A stretch of DNA of 19,315 nucleotides from Pseudomonadota bacterium. Lineage in GTDB: Bacteria > Pseudomonadota > Gammaproteobacteria > SZUA-229. Both the position numbers and the translations under genes were made by a program. Below are positions 7,555 through 15,325 of the stretch, piece after piece. The first letter of the stretch is position 1, and each line of letters begins with the position of its first letter. Below the pieces are notes generated by a model. That model had not been told where the DNA came from and made no database searches. It saw nothing but the letters and a program-made list of their open reading frames with translations. The stretch is taken from positions 1 to 19,315 of the forward strand of contig JADFWF010000166.1 of NCBI GenBank assembly GCA_015222965.1, given 5' to 3'.

Positions 7555-8676
7555 TTAACCAACCACTTTCTGTTTGGTATTCGCCGCTTCGCGCATACCA
7601 CCCGCCCACCAGATGCGGCAGGCGCCCTCATCTGAAACCATGCACGGACCGATAGGATTTCTTGGTATACATGCTTTGCCAAAAAGCTTGCACTCATTAG
7701 GATAGATTTTACCAAGTACCACCTGCGCGCAATCGCAGCCCGGCGGCATCTGCCCTGCACGTTTACGCGCATCATCAGCGTAAGATGGAAACAGTTTTCT
7801 GGCATCGTGTTTACTGTAAGCTTTTTCCAGCATGTAACCGGACTGCGGAATAATACCTACGCCGCGCCAGTTCGCATCATAGACAATCATCGCCTTGTTG
7901 AGATGTGCCTGTGCAGATTTATTACCGCCAGGTTTAACCAGTGACTGATAACAATTATCCAGAAAATAACGCTCATCATTTAACTGACGCAGTGTTGAAT
8001 ACATGGCGGCCAACAAACTCTCTGGTTGAAAACCGGCTACCGCCGCAGGAATGTTGTGTTTATCAACAACAAAATTCCACTCTTCAGGACCCATCACTGT
8101 TGAGACATGACCCGGTGCGATCAATGCATCAAATCCGGGCTCACCGGATTCCAGCAACATCGCCACGGCTGGCCAGGTCAATCGGCCAGATAATAAAACT
8201 GATAAGTTATCCGGTACACCTTCTACCATCATGGCAGCAACGGGGGCTGTGGTGGTTTCAAAACCGGCGGCAAAAAACACCACGGCTTTATCGGGGTTAT
8301 CTATAGCGATACTCACCGCTTCAGTGGGCGATGCGATAGGACGGATATCCGCACCCTGTGCTTTAGCCTGTTCCAGTGTGCGCGCTTTGACTTTTGGCAC
8401 GTTGACCGGTACCCGCAGCATGTCACCAAAAGCGACAAGAATAATATCTTCATTCAATGCCAGTTGTATGGCTTCAAAGATATCTTCTTCAGGACAGATA
8501 CATACCGGACAGCCGGGGCCGGGCACCAGCTCGATATAACCAGGCAATGCTTTGCGCAGACCCGCCATTGTGATCGACCGCTCATGGCCACCGCAGACAT
8601 TCATGATTTTTACCTTATCTTTTCGATGCGGTAAAGCGTGAATGCGTTCAAGCCATTGTTTTGCAGTTGTTGCCAT
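7555..8676 (-). CDS. hypD: HypD, Fe(CN)2CO scaffold protein
   Basis: The 373-aa protein is a typical HypD. With HypC it holds the active-site iron while CN and CO are added. It has conserved cysteine motifs NVCGGHE (about residues 26-32), GPGCPVC (about 53-59), and the C-terminal cysteine-rich block that ligates a [4Fe-4S] cluster (PPGCDCAQV, NECKLFGKACIPRNP, GPCMVSDEGACRIWW). The start at 8676 is two bases after the hypB stop, indicating translational coupling. hypF follows after a 137-base gap holding a REP pair, the longest internal gap of the hyp operon. Confidence 0.97.
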   Translation of the reverse strand: MATTAKQWLERIHALPHRKDKVKIMNVCGGHERSITMAGLRKALPGYIELVPGPGCPVCICPEEDIFEAIQLALNEDIILVAFGDMLRVPVNVPKVKARTLEQAKAQGADIRPIASPTEAVSIAIDNPDKAVVFFAAGFETTTAPVAAMMVEGVPDNLSVLLSGRLTWPAVAMLLESGEPGFDALIAPGHVSTVMGPEEWNFVVDKHNIPAAVAGFQPESLLAAMYSTLRQLNDERYFLDNCYQSLVKPGGNKSAQAHLNKAMIVYDANWRGVGIIPQSGYMLEKAYSKHDARKLFPSYADDARKRAGQMPPGCDCAQVVLGKIYPNECKLFGKACIPRNPIGPCMVSDEGACRIWWAGGMREAANTKQKVVG

Positions 8677-8678
8677 TA

Positions 8679-9515
8679 TTAAACTTTTATCTCTTCATGC
8701 TCGTGATGGTGATGATGCTCATGACCATCGTGTCCATGTCCGGCAGCTACCGGATGTTGTTCGACATATGTTCTACGAATTTCTACCTGCTGATTAATCC
8801 AGTCAATCCACTGAGGCATACCCGACTTGTCTTTCGAAGAGAGTTCCATCACCGGTGCAGTACTGGCGATATCACGCAAATAGCCTTTTGCTCTTTCAGG
8901 TTTGAAGTCATCGAGTATCGGCAACAGATCACTCTTACTGATTAAAACCAGGTCAGAGGTGCGGAACATAACAGGGTATTTCGCCGGTTTGTCATCACCT
9001 TCCGGTACTGAGAGCAAAATAACGTTCAGGTGGTGCCCGAGGTCAAAACTTGCCGGACAGACCAGGTTGCCGACATTTTCGATGAACACGATATCAAACT
9101 CTGAAAGATCGAGATTATGCAATGCCTGGTGGATCATATGCGCATCTAAATGACAGGCACTGCCGGTTGCGATCTGGATAGCCTTAACGCCATGCTTACG
9201 AATGCGCTCGGCATCATTCTCGGTTTCGAGGTCACCTTCGATCACCGCTATCTTGATATCTTCGTCGAGCAGCTGAATGGTTGCTTCGAGTAGTGCCGTT
9301 TTGCCAGCACCGGGAGATGACATCAAATTAATCGCCAGAACATTGTGTTGATCAAAATGGTCACGGTTATGTTTGGCGGTGTGATCATTTTCATGTAACA
9401 GGCTGTGAAGAACAGTAACGGCTTCTTTACCGCTTTCTGTTTTGTGAAGTTTACCGCCAGGACGGATCAGGCCCTCGTTGCCGTGGGTTATGTTGCATCC
9501 GCATGTATCGCACAT
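8679..9515 (-). CDS. hypB: HypB, nickel-insertion GTPase, with C-terminal His-rich tail
   Basis: The 278-aa protein delivers nickel together with HypA, with GTP hydrolysis. It opens with the high-affinity nickel motif MCDTCGC (residues 1-7). The P-loop SPGAGKTA is at 67-74, and the CHLD segment in GSACHLDAHM is the metal site at the GTPase dimer interface. HypB proteins usually carry any histidine-rich stretch between the N-terminal motif and the GTPase domain. Here the linker has only scattered His and a cluster (HGHDGHEHHHHHEHEE) lies at the extreme C-terminus. The start at 9515 has a GGAGAA ribosome binding site. hypA lies upstream across 116 bases that contain an inverted-repeat element. 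Confidence 0.96.
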   Translation of the reverse strand: MCDTCGCNITHGNEGLIRPGGKLHKTESGKEAVTVLHSLLHENDHTAKHNRDHFDQHNVLAINLMSSPGAGKTALLEATIQLLDEDIKIAVIEGDLETENDAERIRKHGVKAIQIATGSACHLDAHMIHQALHNLDLSEFDIVFIENVGNLVCPASFDLGHHLNVILLSVPEGDDKPAKYPVMFRTSDLVLISKSDLLPILDDFKPERAKGYLRDIASTAPVMELSSKDKSGMPQWIDWINQQVEIRRTYVEQHPVAAGHGHDGHEHHHHHEHEEIKV

Positions 9516-9553
9516 GGTGTATTCTCCAAATAACTTTATTTATATTAAATCGG

Positions 9554-9638
9554 GCAATGAATAATGAAAAATGAATAGTGAATAATTAAAAACAAAGTCA
9601 AAAACACTTCGAATCGATCCAGCTCTATTATTCATTGC
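9554..9638. repeat. AT-rich inverted-repeat element between hypA and hypB
   Basis: Perfect 12-bp arms GCAATGAATAAT (9554-9565) and ATTATTCATTGC (9627-9638) bracket 61 bases. The interior holds AATGAATAGTGAATAAT (9570-9586), which recurs inverted at the hypF end (5084-5100). The hypA stop codon (9632-9634) is inside the right arm. The layout resembles a small non-autonomous element, or a hairpin in the hyp mRNA. Confidence 0.6.
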
Positions 9639-9991
9639 AACAGCTTTGCTGTTGCTAACTCTACACTCATCAACATCATCTCATCACCACTCACCAATGT
9701 CGTCCGCCAGTCACCGCATTGTTTACAGATCAATTTGTTTGGCAACGCGTCCGACTCACTGCCGCATTGCGTACACTTCACTCGCACCGGCAGATACTCG
9801 ATTATGAGCTCCGCATTTTCTGCAATCGTTCCTGCACTGGCGATAGGGTAAGCGTTTTTTAATAACTGTGCTTCGACGCCCGACAACGGTCCCATCGCAA
9901 TAACGATAGAAGTTACACTCTGCGCCTTACGTTCTGATGCAATGTTTTCGACCTGATCCATTAACGACTGACAGACAGCAAGCTCGTGCAT
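9632..9991 (-). CDS. hypA: HypA, nickel metallochaperone
   Basis: The 119-aa protein has the normal length and layout of HypA, which binds Ni through the N-terminal MHE motif (His2) and passes it with HypB to the large subunit. A structural zinc site is formed by two CxxC pairs, C73/C76 and C89/C92. It starts with ATG at 9991, five bases after the hypC stop, so the two are translationally coupled. The stop lies inside an AT-rich inverted-repeat arm, so the last residues (AKLLQ) may have been altered by that element. Confidence 0.96.
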   Translation of the reverse strand: MHELAVCQSLMDQVENIASERKAQSVTSIVIAMGPLSGVEAQLLKNAYPIASAGTIAENAELIIEYLPVRVKCTQCGSESDALPNKLICKQCGDWRTTLVSGDEMMLMSVELATAKLLQ

Positions 9992-9996
9992 CGACT

Positions 9997-10236
9997 TTAT
10001 CTCGCGTCGCCAGGCTCGCCCGCCAGCATCTCATCATACAGCTCCCACGCAGTCTGCGCTTCCTGTTGAGAAATTTTCTGAATGGCATAACCGACATGCA
10101 CGACGATAAAATCATCCACCTCGAGTTTGTCTTCCTGCATCATGAACAGACTGACATCACGCGTGACACCTTTAGCCTCACAGTGTGCCGTGAAGCCATC
10201 GATGGATTTGATTTGCATGGGGATACCTAGACACAT
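9997..10236 (-). CDS. hypC: HypC, hydrogenase maturation chaperone
   Basis: The 79-aa protein starts MCLGIPMQI, the invariant HypC N-terminus whose Cys2 (exposed after Met removal) binds the iron of the Fe(CN)2CO precursor and contacts HypD and the large subunit. The ATG at 10236 was chosen because the cysteine must be residue 2; a longer frame beginning with TTG at 10248 would bury it. HypC is the first gene of the hypCABDFE operon and faces the divergent hydrogenase operon. A TACAAT -10 box lies 37-42 bases upstream, below an FNR-like palindrome. Confidence 0.96.
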   Translation of the reverse strand: MCLGIPMQIKSIDGFTAHCEAKGVTRDVSLFMMQEDKLEVDDFIVVHVGYAIQKISQQEAQTAWELYDEMLAGEPGDAR

Positions 10237-10272
10237 AGAACGATCCAAAAAGAGGTTAGTTTCATCACATCT

Positions 10273-10278
10273 ATTGTA
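10273..10278 (-). promoter_or_regulatory. Predicted -10 box (TACAAT) of the hypCABDFE promoter
   Basis: On the minus strand the hexamer reads TACAAT, one mismatch from TATAAT. Transcription would start near 10266, 30 bases before the hypC ATG. This puts the FNR-like palindrome centre at about -42.5, next to the usual -41.5 of class II FNR/CRP activation. No convincing -35 box is visible, as expected for an activator-dependent promoter. Confidence 0.5.
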
Positions 10279-10301
10279 ACTTTAGAAAAACCTTCAGCAA
10301 T

Positions 10302-10315
10302 TTGACATATGTCAA
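10302..10315. promoter_or_regulatory. FNR/ANR-like palindromic operator TTGACATATGTCAA
   Basis: A perfect 14-bp palindrome lies between the divergent hyp and hydrogenase operons. It fits TTGAT-N4-ATCAA, the FNR/ANR consensus, with T-to-C/A-to-G at the inner position of each half (TTGAC-N4-GTCAA, a variant compatible with the FNR/DNR family). It could serve both directions: about -42.5 from the predicted hypC start, and -41.5 from a start near 10350 on the plus strand, where the -10 (TAAAAA at 10338-10343) is weak. Confidence 0.6.
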
Positions 10316-10371
10316 TAAGACTAGCACCATACACTGATAAAAAGTTACATACAAACTATCAGGAAAACTCG

Positions 10372-10875
10372 ATGAGCCGTGATGAAACTTTGATCCTCGG
10401 GATTGGCAACACCTTGCTTACAGATGAAGGTGCGGGCATCCACGCGCTCAACCACCTTCAATCACAATATCCTGATATACCAAACTTGAACTTCATCGAT
10501 GGCGGCACACTGAGCTTCACCCTCGCCGTATGGATCGAAGACTGCACCAACCTTATCGTTTTTGATGCCACTGAACTGCATCAACCCCCGGGCACCGTTA
10601 ATGTTTTTGTCGGTGCTGAAATGGATAACTTTCTTGGCACCACCAAACGCAGCGCACATGAGGTCGGCCTGATCGATTTAATGGATATCGCACGCCTTAC
10701 CGAACACCTTCCTGAACAACGTGCACTGATCGGCATCCAGCCAGACAAAATGGTCTGGGGTATGAAACCTACTGCTGCCGTTCAAAACGCATTGGATGAA
10801 GCCGTTACTGAAGCCGTAAAATTAATACAACAATGGCAAAAAGTTAATACAGATCAAGAAGTTTCAACTACTTAA
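10372..10875 (+). CDS. hupD: Hydrogenase maturation endopeptidase (HupD/HyaD/HynC type)
   Basis: The 167-aa protein is a nickel-dependent endopeptidase that removes the C-terminal extension of the large subunit once nickel is inserted. Motifs: GIGNTLLTDEG (residues 9-19, with the Ni-ligand Glu in TDEG), DGGT, FDATE (second ligand Asp), and SAHEVGL (His ligand), all as in HybD/HyaD. The ATG at 10372 was chosen because AGGA lies 7 bases before it and the family starts just ahead of LILGIGN; an in-frame ATG at 10309 would overlap the operator palindrome. It is the first gene of the plus-strand operon, ahead of the structural genes it serves, and its target is probably HynL. Confidence 0.93.
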   Translation: MSRDETLILGIGNTLLTDEGAGIHALNHLQSQYPDIPNLNFIDGGTLSFTLAVWIEDCTNLIVFDATELHQPPGTVNVFVGAEMDNFLGTTKRSAHEVGLIDLMDIARLTEHLPEQRALIGIQPDKMVWGMKPTAAVQNALDEAVTEAVKLIQQWQKVNTDQEVSTT

Positions 10876-10941
10876 GAATACAGTTGTAAATGAAGGTGAG
10901 GATTTAAAACTTACAATTTATATGATGGGGGGGAAGGTACA

Positions 10942-11784
10942 GTGAAACGCACAATACTAATTCCAATCGATGGCTCTGAATCTGCAGAAGAGACCATTCT
11001 TTATGCGCGGTCGATGTGTCCCAAGTCTGAGACGCAGATTGTTCTTCTACATGTAACACCTGCTGTTAATACGGTGAACGCCTCGATGGATAACATTCCA
11101 AATGTAAAAGCCATCTATGATGCCTTGTTGAGTGAAGACTGGGCAGTCGAAACGGAAGTGCGCATGGGTGACCCGGTTTTCGAAACATTAAAGATGGCGA
11201 TACTGTTGCCAGCCACCATGATACTTATGTCTACACACGGCCGTTCAGGCATCGAGCGTATACGTGATGGCAGTGTAACTGAACAGGTATTGAAACAATC
11301 GCCCTGCCCGGTTTTCATCCTGCACAGTACACGGCCAGAACCGGCAGACAACCGCACCGAAAAATTATTCAAACGCATACTGGTGCCACTTGATGGTACC
11401 GAGGCATCCTCAGCGATACTTGAATGTGTCGAGCGCTTTGCAAAAATGCATGACTCCGAAGTTGTACTGTTTCATGACGAGATGGAGACCGCCGAATTCG
11501 ATGACAAAAAAGCGGCTATCAAAGCAGCATTGCAGGACCAGAGCGTCGCACTGGCGAACACCGGTTTAAAAGTCTCGCTGGACATGACCACTTATAAGAG
11601 GCCGATACGCGAGATTCTGGACAGGATCGATGATATGAATATCGACCTGGTCTCCATGGCAACGCATGGTGACCGTGGTGAGAAACGTGCACTGGACGAA
11701 TCTGTTACTGCTGAGATTATTCGGCATTCGAGCTGCCCTCTGTTAGTGTGGTCAGCAGAGCCGCAGTGCCCGGTACTTACTTAA
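10942..11784 (+). CDS. Tandem universal stress protein (two UspA domains)
   Basis: The 280-aa cytoplasmic protein has two UspA domains, about 1-135 and 144-275. Domain 1 begins RTILIPIDGSESAEE and has the ATP-binding-type signature STHGRSG...DGSV, so it could bind ATP. Domain 2 begins KRILVPLDGTEASS, but its signature is degenerate (ATHGDRG...DESV), so it may not bind nucleotide. The start is GTG at 10942, with a strong GGAAGG ribosome binding site 5 bases ahead. It lies 66 bases after the endopeptidase and 12 before the HupH-like gene, inside the hydrogenase operon. Its role there is not known; redox or energy stress sensing is a guess. Confidence 0.93.
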   Translation: MKRTILIPIDGSESAEETILYARSMCPKSETQIVLLHVTPAVNTVNASMDNIPNVKAIYDALLSEDWAVETEVRMGDPVFETLKMAILLPATMILMSTHGRSGIERIRDGSVTEQVLKQSPCPVFILHSTRPEPADNRTEKLFKRILVPLDGTEASSAILECVERFAKMHDSEVVLFHDEMETAEFDDKKAAIKAALQDQSVALANTGLKVSLDMTTYKRPIREILDRIDDMNIDLVSMATHGDRGEKRALDESVTAEIIRHSSCPLLVWSAEPQCPVLT

Positions 11785-11796
11785 TGAGAGATAGCT

Positions 11797-12219
11797 ATGT
11801 CTGAAACAACTCCGCATCAACCAGATGCCGTCAAGTTTAACATTCAGATTGGTGACACACTGACACACAATGTTAAACCGTTGTTGCACGAGATAAAACA
11901 TGCGCTCGACAAACTGATAGAAACAGGCAAGTCGACCATCATTGATCTGCGCAGCATCCCGCTTGCACCCGGTGAAGAAGAGAAGATATTAAATACACTG
12001 GGTCAGGGTGAAGTTCAGGCACAACTCAACGCACTGGGTCTGAGCGAGATCACCGAAACACAGTACGCCGGCGTGTGGATAGTTACCCACTACAATGATG
12101 AGCAGCATGTCATCAGCCGTTTTATCGAAGTTACAACTATGCCAGAGATCCTCTGCTCACAGACAGAGGATGTAATGGAAGCCTACAGCCGTCTAACTTT
12201 AGATTTGGCAGATACATAA
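11797..12219 (+). CDS. Single-domain HupH/HyaF-like hydrogenase maturation factor
   Basis: The 140-aa protein resembles one HupH C-terminal-type domain: IDLRSIPLAPGEEEKILNTL, GQGEVQAQLNALG, ITETQYAGVWIV, and RFIEVTTMPEIL follow the family pattern of a P-L-x-P-G-E start, a GxGEV turn, and an ETxxxGVW strand. HupH/HyaF/HoxQ family proteins assist assembly or cluster insertion of uptake hydrogenases and are usually about twice as long, with two copies of the domain. This copy has one only. There is no signal peptide, so it acts in the cytoplasm. It starts 12 bases after the Usp gene and lies 32 bases upstream of the small subunit it presumably serves. Confidence 0.8.
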   Translation: MSETTPHQPDAVKFNIQIGDTLTHNVKPLLHEIKHALDKLIETGKSTIIDLRSIPLAPGEEEKILNTLGQGEVQAQLNALGLSEITETQYAGVWIVTHYNDEQHVISRFIEVTTMPEILCSQTEDVMEAYSRLTLDLADT

Positions 12220-12251
12220 AAACTAACGTCTCACCGTCGGAGAAAACAAGA

Positions 12252-13343
12252 ATGACAAACAACAAAGATAAAACTCTAGGCGAAACATTACGCAGTCAGG
12301 GAATCTCACGTCGTAGTTTTCTTAAATACTGTGCAGCGACCGCATCGATGATGGCACTGTCACCTGCGATGATTCCGAAGATCGCCCATGCATTAGAAAG
12401 TGCGAGAAGGCCTTCCGTTATCTGGTTATCTTTTCAGGAATGTACCGGTTGTACTGAGTCACTGACACGCGCACACACCGCTACCATCGAAAGTTTGATA
12501 TTCGATGCAATTTCTCTGGACTACCACCACACACTGCAGGCCGCCTCCGGACATGCGGCGGAAGAGGCGCGTGAAGCCGCGATGAAAGAAAACTTCGGCA
12601 AATACCTGCTGGTCGTCGATGGCTCCATCCCTATGGACAACCCCGGTTATTCAACCATTGCCGGCATCAGTAATTATGATATGTTGATGGAGAGTGCAAA
12701 AGGTGCCGCAGCGATAATCGCCGTTGGAACCTGTGCGACCTATGGTGGTATTCCACATGCGAATCCAAATCCGACAGGCGCCGTTTCTGTTGGTGATCTG
12801 ATCAAAGATAAACCGATTATTAATGTACCTGGCTGTCCGCCTATCCCTGTGGTTATCACTGGTGTGCTTACCCATTTCCTGACTTTTGGAACGATCCCTG
12901 AGCTGGACCACATCGGTCGTCCAAAAGTGTTTTACGGGCAGAGCATCCACGACCGTTGTTACCGTCGTCCTTTCTATGACAAGGGGCTGTTCGCCGAGAC
13001 ATTTGATGATGAAGGCGCGAAAAAAGGCTGGTGTCTATATAAGCTTGGCTGCAAAGGGCCAACCACCTACAACGCCTGCGCCACCACCAAATGGAATGAT
13101 GGCACCAGTTGGCCGATCGAAGCGGGCCACCCCTGCCTCGGTTGTTCCGAGCCTGATTTCTGGGATGGCGGCGGTTTCTACAAATCGCTGTCGATGCCAA
13201 CTGAAAACATTGCACAGACAGCTGTCTATGCCGCCGCCGGTGCTGTCGCCGCAGGCGTTGCTCTGGGCGCGATGAACAAGAGCAAAAAGAACAGCGCTGC
13301 TAAAGCACATAACAAGACAACAATTGATGACCTGGAAAAATAA
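12252..13343 (+). CDS. hynS: [NiFe]-hydrogenase small subunit, Isp type (Tat-exported)
   Basis: The 363-aa protein has a Tat signal (SRRSFLK at 19-25, cleavage probably after A47 in AHA) and carries three iron-sulfur clusters. Proximal [4Fe-4S]: C64, C67 (ECTGCTE), C161 (GTC), C195 (PGCP). Distal [4Fe-4S]: H233, C236, C261, C267. Medial [3Fe-4S]: C276, C295, C298. The two extra cysteines of O2-tolerant enzymes are glycines here (G66, G166). A C-terminal hydrophobic helix (about 321-343) anchors it in the membrane. The ribosome binding site is GGAG at 12239-12242. It is followed by isp1 after 39 bases. It passes electrons from the HynL active site to Isp1; group 1e assignment rests on the gene order. 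Confidence 0.97.
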   Translation: MTNNKDKTLGETLRSQGISRRSFLKYCAATASMMALSPAMIPKIAHALESARRPSVIWLSFQECTGCTESLTRAHTATIESLIFDAISLDYHHTLQAASGHAAEEAREAAMKENFGKYLLVVDGSIPMDNPGYSTIAGISNYDMLMESAKGAAAIIAVGTCATYGGIPHANPNPTGAVSVGDLIKDKPIINVPGCPPIPVVITGVLTHFLTFGTIPELDHIGRPKVFYGQSIHDRCYRRPFYDKGLFAETFDDEGAKKGWCLYKLGCKGPTTYNACATTKWNDGTSWPIEAGHPCLGCSEPDFWDGGGFYKSLSMPTENIAQTAVYAAAGAVAAGVALGAMNKSKKNSAAKAHNKTTIDDLEK

Positions 13344-13382
13344 ACTGCCAGTGAACAGTAACGTAATGATGAGGACTGAGTA

Positions 13383-14042
13383 ATGAATGAAATAGAGTTC
13401 CTGAGCTGGGTACGCGGTCAGGGTTTTCAGATCGCCGTAATTATTTTTATCGCTGGCGTTATTATCCGCTTTGCTGAAATTTTATTGTTAGGTCGTAAAG
13501 CTAACATCGCTGAAGCCAAAGGTTCAGAGATGAGCGGCGGCATGCGCACCATCGTTTCAAGATCGTTCCCGGATAAAAACACTTTTCAACGTTCTACGTT
13601 TACCGTTGTCGCCGGTTACATCTTTCACATAGGACTGTTCGTAACGATATTTTTGTTCGCACCGCACATACTGATGTTCAAAGACGTCATCGGCTTTGGC
13701 TGGCCCTCATTACCTACACCTATCGTCGATGCGATGGCGGTGGTTACTATCATTGCACTGTTAGCCGTACTTACCCATCGTATGCGTGATACCGTACTTA
13801 AATTTATTACCACCAAAGAAGACTACCTGGTCTGGATGCTAACCATACTGCCGTTAATTACCGGTTACATGGCTTTTCATCGTATCGGTATGACCGCACC
13901 AACACTGCTCGCCATTCATATTCTCAGTGTCGAGCTATTACTGGTCGTGTTCCCGTTCACCAAGTTAATGCATGCCTTTACCTTTGCGCTGTCGCGCTGG
14001 TATAACGGTGCAATTTCAGGATACAGAGGAGTTCAATCATGA
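13383..14042 (+). CDS. isp1: Isp1, membrane cytochrome b (NarI-like) of the hydrogenase
   Basis: The 219-aa protein has about five membrane helices (near 15-37, 73-97, 113-131, 145-163, 168-195) with histidines at their ends, typical of the NarI/DsrM-type haem b subunit family. It would take electrons from the distal cluster of HynS on the periplasmic side and move them across or into the membrane. Likely haem ligands are among the histidines of HIGLF, THRMR, FHRIG and AIHIL; I cannot fix the pairs. The ATG overlaps nothing upstream; its end overlaps isp2 by ATGA, indicating coupled translation. The isp1-isp2 pair between the two structural genes defines the Isp-type hydrogenase. Confidence 0.94.
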   Translation: MNEIEFLSWVRGQGFQIAVIIFIAGVIIRFAEILLLGRKANIAEAKGSEMSGGMRTIVSRSFPDKNTFQRSTFTVVAGYIFHIGLFVTIFLFAPHILMFKDVIGFGWPSLPTPIVDAMAVVTIIALLAVLTHRMRDTVLKFITTKEDYLVWMLTILPLITGYMAFHRIGMTAPTLLAIHILSVELLLVVFPFTKLMHAFTFALSRWYNGAISGYRGVQS

Positions 14043-15295
14043 GTGCTTCATTAGAGAAAGGTATCAATGCACTAAAAGAGCAGGTGGACTCAACGGTTGC
14101 AGCTTTTTTCAGCAGCTGTGTGCATTGCGGTATGTGCTCTGATGCCTGCCTGTTTTATACAGAAACCGGCAGCCCCGCATCGACACCCATCAATAAAGCC
14201 GAGCCATTACGTCGCATATGGAAATCTGAATATACCTTGTTAGGCCGCGTCGGAAAGATGTTCGGGCTGACAGCTAAAGTTGATGATGAGTTGCTGACGA
14301 ATTGGGAAACACTGGTCTATGACAACTGTACCCTGTGCGGCCGCTGTTCTATGGTGTGTCCGATGGGTCTGGATATCGCCCTGCTTATCCGAAAAACACG
14401 AGAAGGCATGGCAGCCGCCGGCCATGCACCGGAAGGTCTGATCGGTGCCACCAAACGTGCGGTCACTATCGGCAGCCCGATGGGTGTAAAACTGCCCGCA
14501 TTGATGGCACAGATTGGTCACGTTGAAAAAGATACTGGCCTGAAGATTCCACTCGATGTTGTCGGTGCAGAATACATGCTGCTGTTATCTTCGATGGAGA
14601 TAATGAACTTCCCCGAGTTCATCGAAGCCACTGCAAAAATATTCGACAAGGCCGGCGTCAGCTGGACTATTTCGACAGAAGCATTCGAAGCGACCAACAG
14701 TGGTATTCAGATCGGCGTCGCTGATATAGCGGCAGAGCTGGTGCAACGCATCGTTGATGCGGCTGAGAAACTTCAGGTCAAAACAGTTATCAGCCCTGAG
14801 TGCGGTCACGCCTACATGGCGATCCGTTGGGAAGGCCCCAACCTTATCGGCAAACCATTCAATTTCAAAGTGCGCCATATACTCGAAGTGCTCGATGAGT
14901 TCCGCAAAGATGGTCGTTTAAAGATTACCGGTAAAGAGACACAGCGCCTTACCTACCACGATCCCTGCCAGGTCTCACGCCGCGGCGGTGTTATCGAGCA
15001 GCCACGCAACCTGATCAACATGTTTGCTGAGAACTTTGTCGAGATGCCCGATGGCGGCAAGATGAACTGGTGCTGTGGTGCCGGTGGTGGCGTCAGCTCC
15101 AACGAACGCGCTGACGAGGTTCGCCTTAAAGTTTTTCAGCGCAAGAAAGATCAACTCGATGAAATAAAACCCGATGCCATTATCAGCGCATGTTCAAACT
15201 GCCGCATTCATCTCGAAGACGGACTTGAAGAATACAATATGGATATCCCATTGATGAGTTTGACTGAAACACTTGCCGAACATCTGGCCGATTAA
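14039..15295 (+). CDS. isp2: Isp2, HdrD/DsrK-like iron-sulfur protein of the hydrogenase
   Basis: The 418-aa cytoplasmic protein has two ferredoxin-type [4Fe-4S] motifs (C27, C30, C33, C37 and C97, C100, C103, C107), then a CCG-domain region. One CCG motif is intact (C310, C345-C346-G347, C385, C388) and would bind a noncubane-type [4Fe-4S]; the first is degenerate (only C255 in PECGHAY), as in DsrK-like proteins. By homology with heterodisulfide reductase subunit D and DsrK it should exchange electrons between Isp1 haem and a cytoplasmic thiol/disulfide or sulfur carrier, but the actual partner is unknown. It overlaps isp1 by 4 bases and precedes the 153-aa gene by 30. Confidence 0.95.
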   Translation: MSASLEKGINALKEQVDSTVAAFFSSCVHCGMCSDACLFYTETGSPASTPINKAEPLRRIWKSEYTLLGRVGKMFGLTAKVDDELLTNWETLVYDNCTLCGRCSMVCPMGLDIALLIRKTREGMAAAGHAPEGLIGATKRAVTIGSPMGVKLPALMAQIGHVEKDTGLKIPLDVVGAEYMLLLSSMEIMNFPEFIEATAKIFDKAGVSWTISTEAFEATNSGIQIGVADIAAELVQRIVDAAEKLQVKTVISPECGHAYMAIRWEGPNLIGKPFNFKVRHILEVLDEFRKDGRLKITGKETQRLTYHDPCQVSRRGGVIEQPRNLINMFAENFVEMPDGGKMNWCCGAGGGVSSNERADEVRLKVFQRKKDQLDEIKPDAIISACSNCRIHLEDGLEEYNMDIPLMSLTETLAEHLAD

Positions 15296-15325
15296 ACATA
15301 AAGGATGAAACATTAGGAGTACAAG

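Noticed and set aside
9997..10248. Longer HypC starting with TTG at 10248
   Set aside because: The family needs Cys as residue 2; the ATG at 10236 gives MCLGIPM, so the extra four codons are not coding.
10309..10371. Upstream ATG at 10309 for the maturation endopeptidase
   Set aside because: It lies inside the operator palindrome, has no ribosome binding site, and adds 21 residues absent from the family; ATG 10372 has AGGA at the right distance.
12651..13310. Long open frames antisense to hynS, and similar ones opposite hypD, hypF and hynL
   Set aside because: They are low-complexity shadows of strongly conserved genes on the other strand, with no ribosome binding site or family match.
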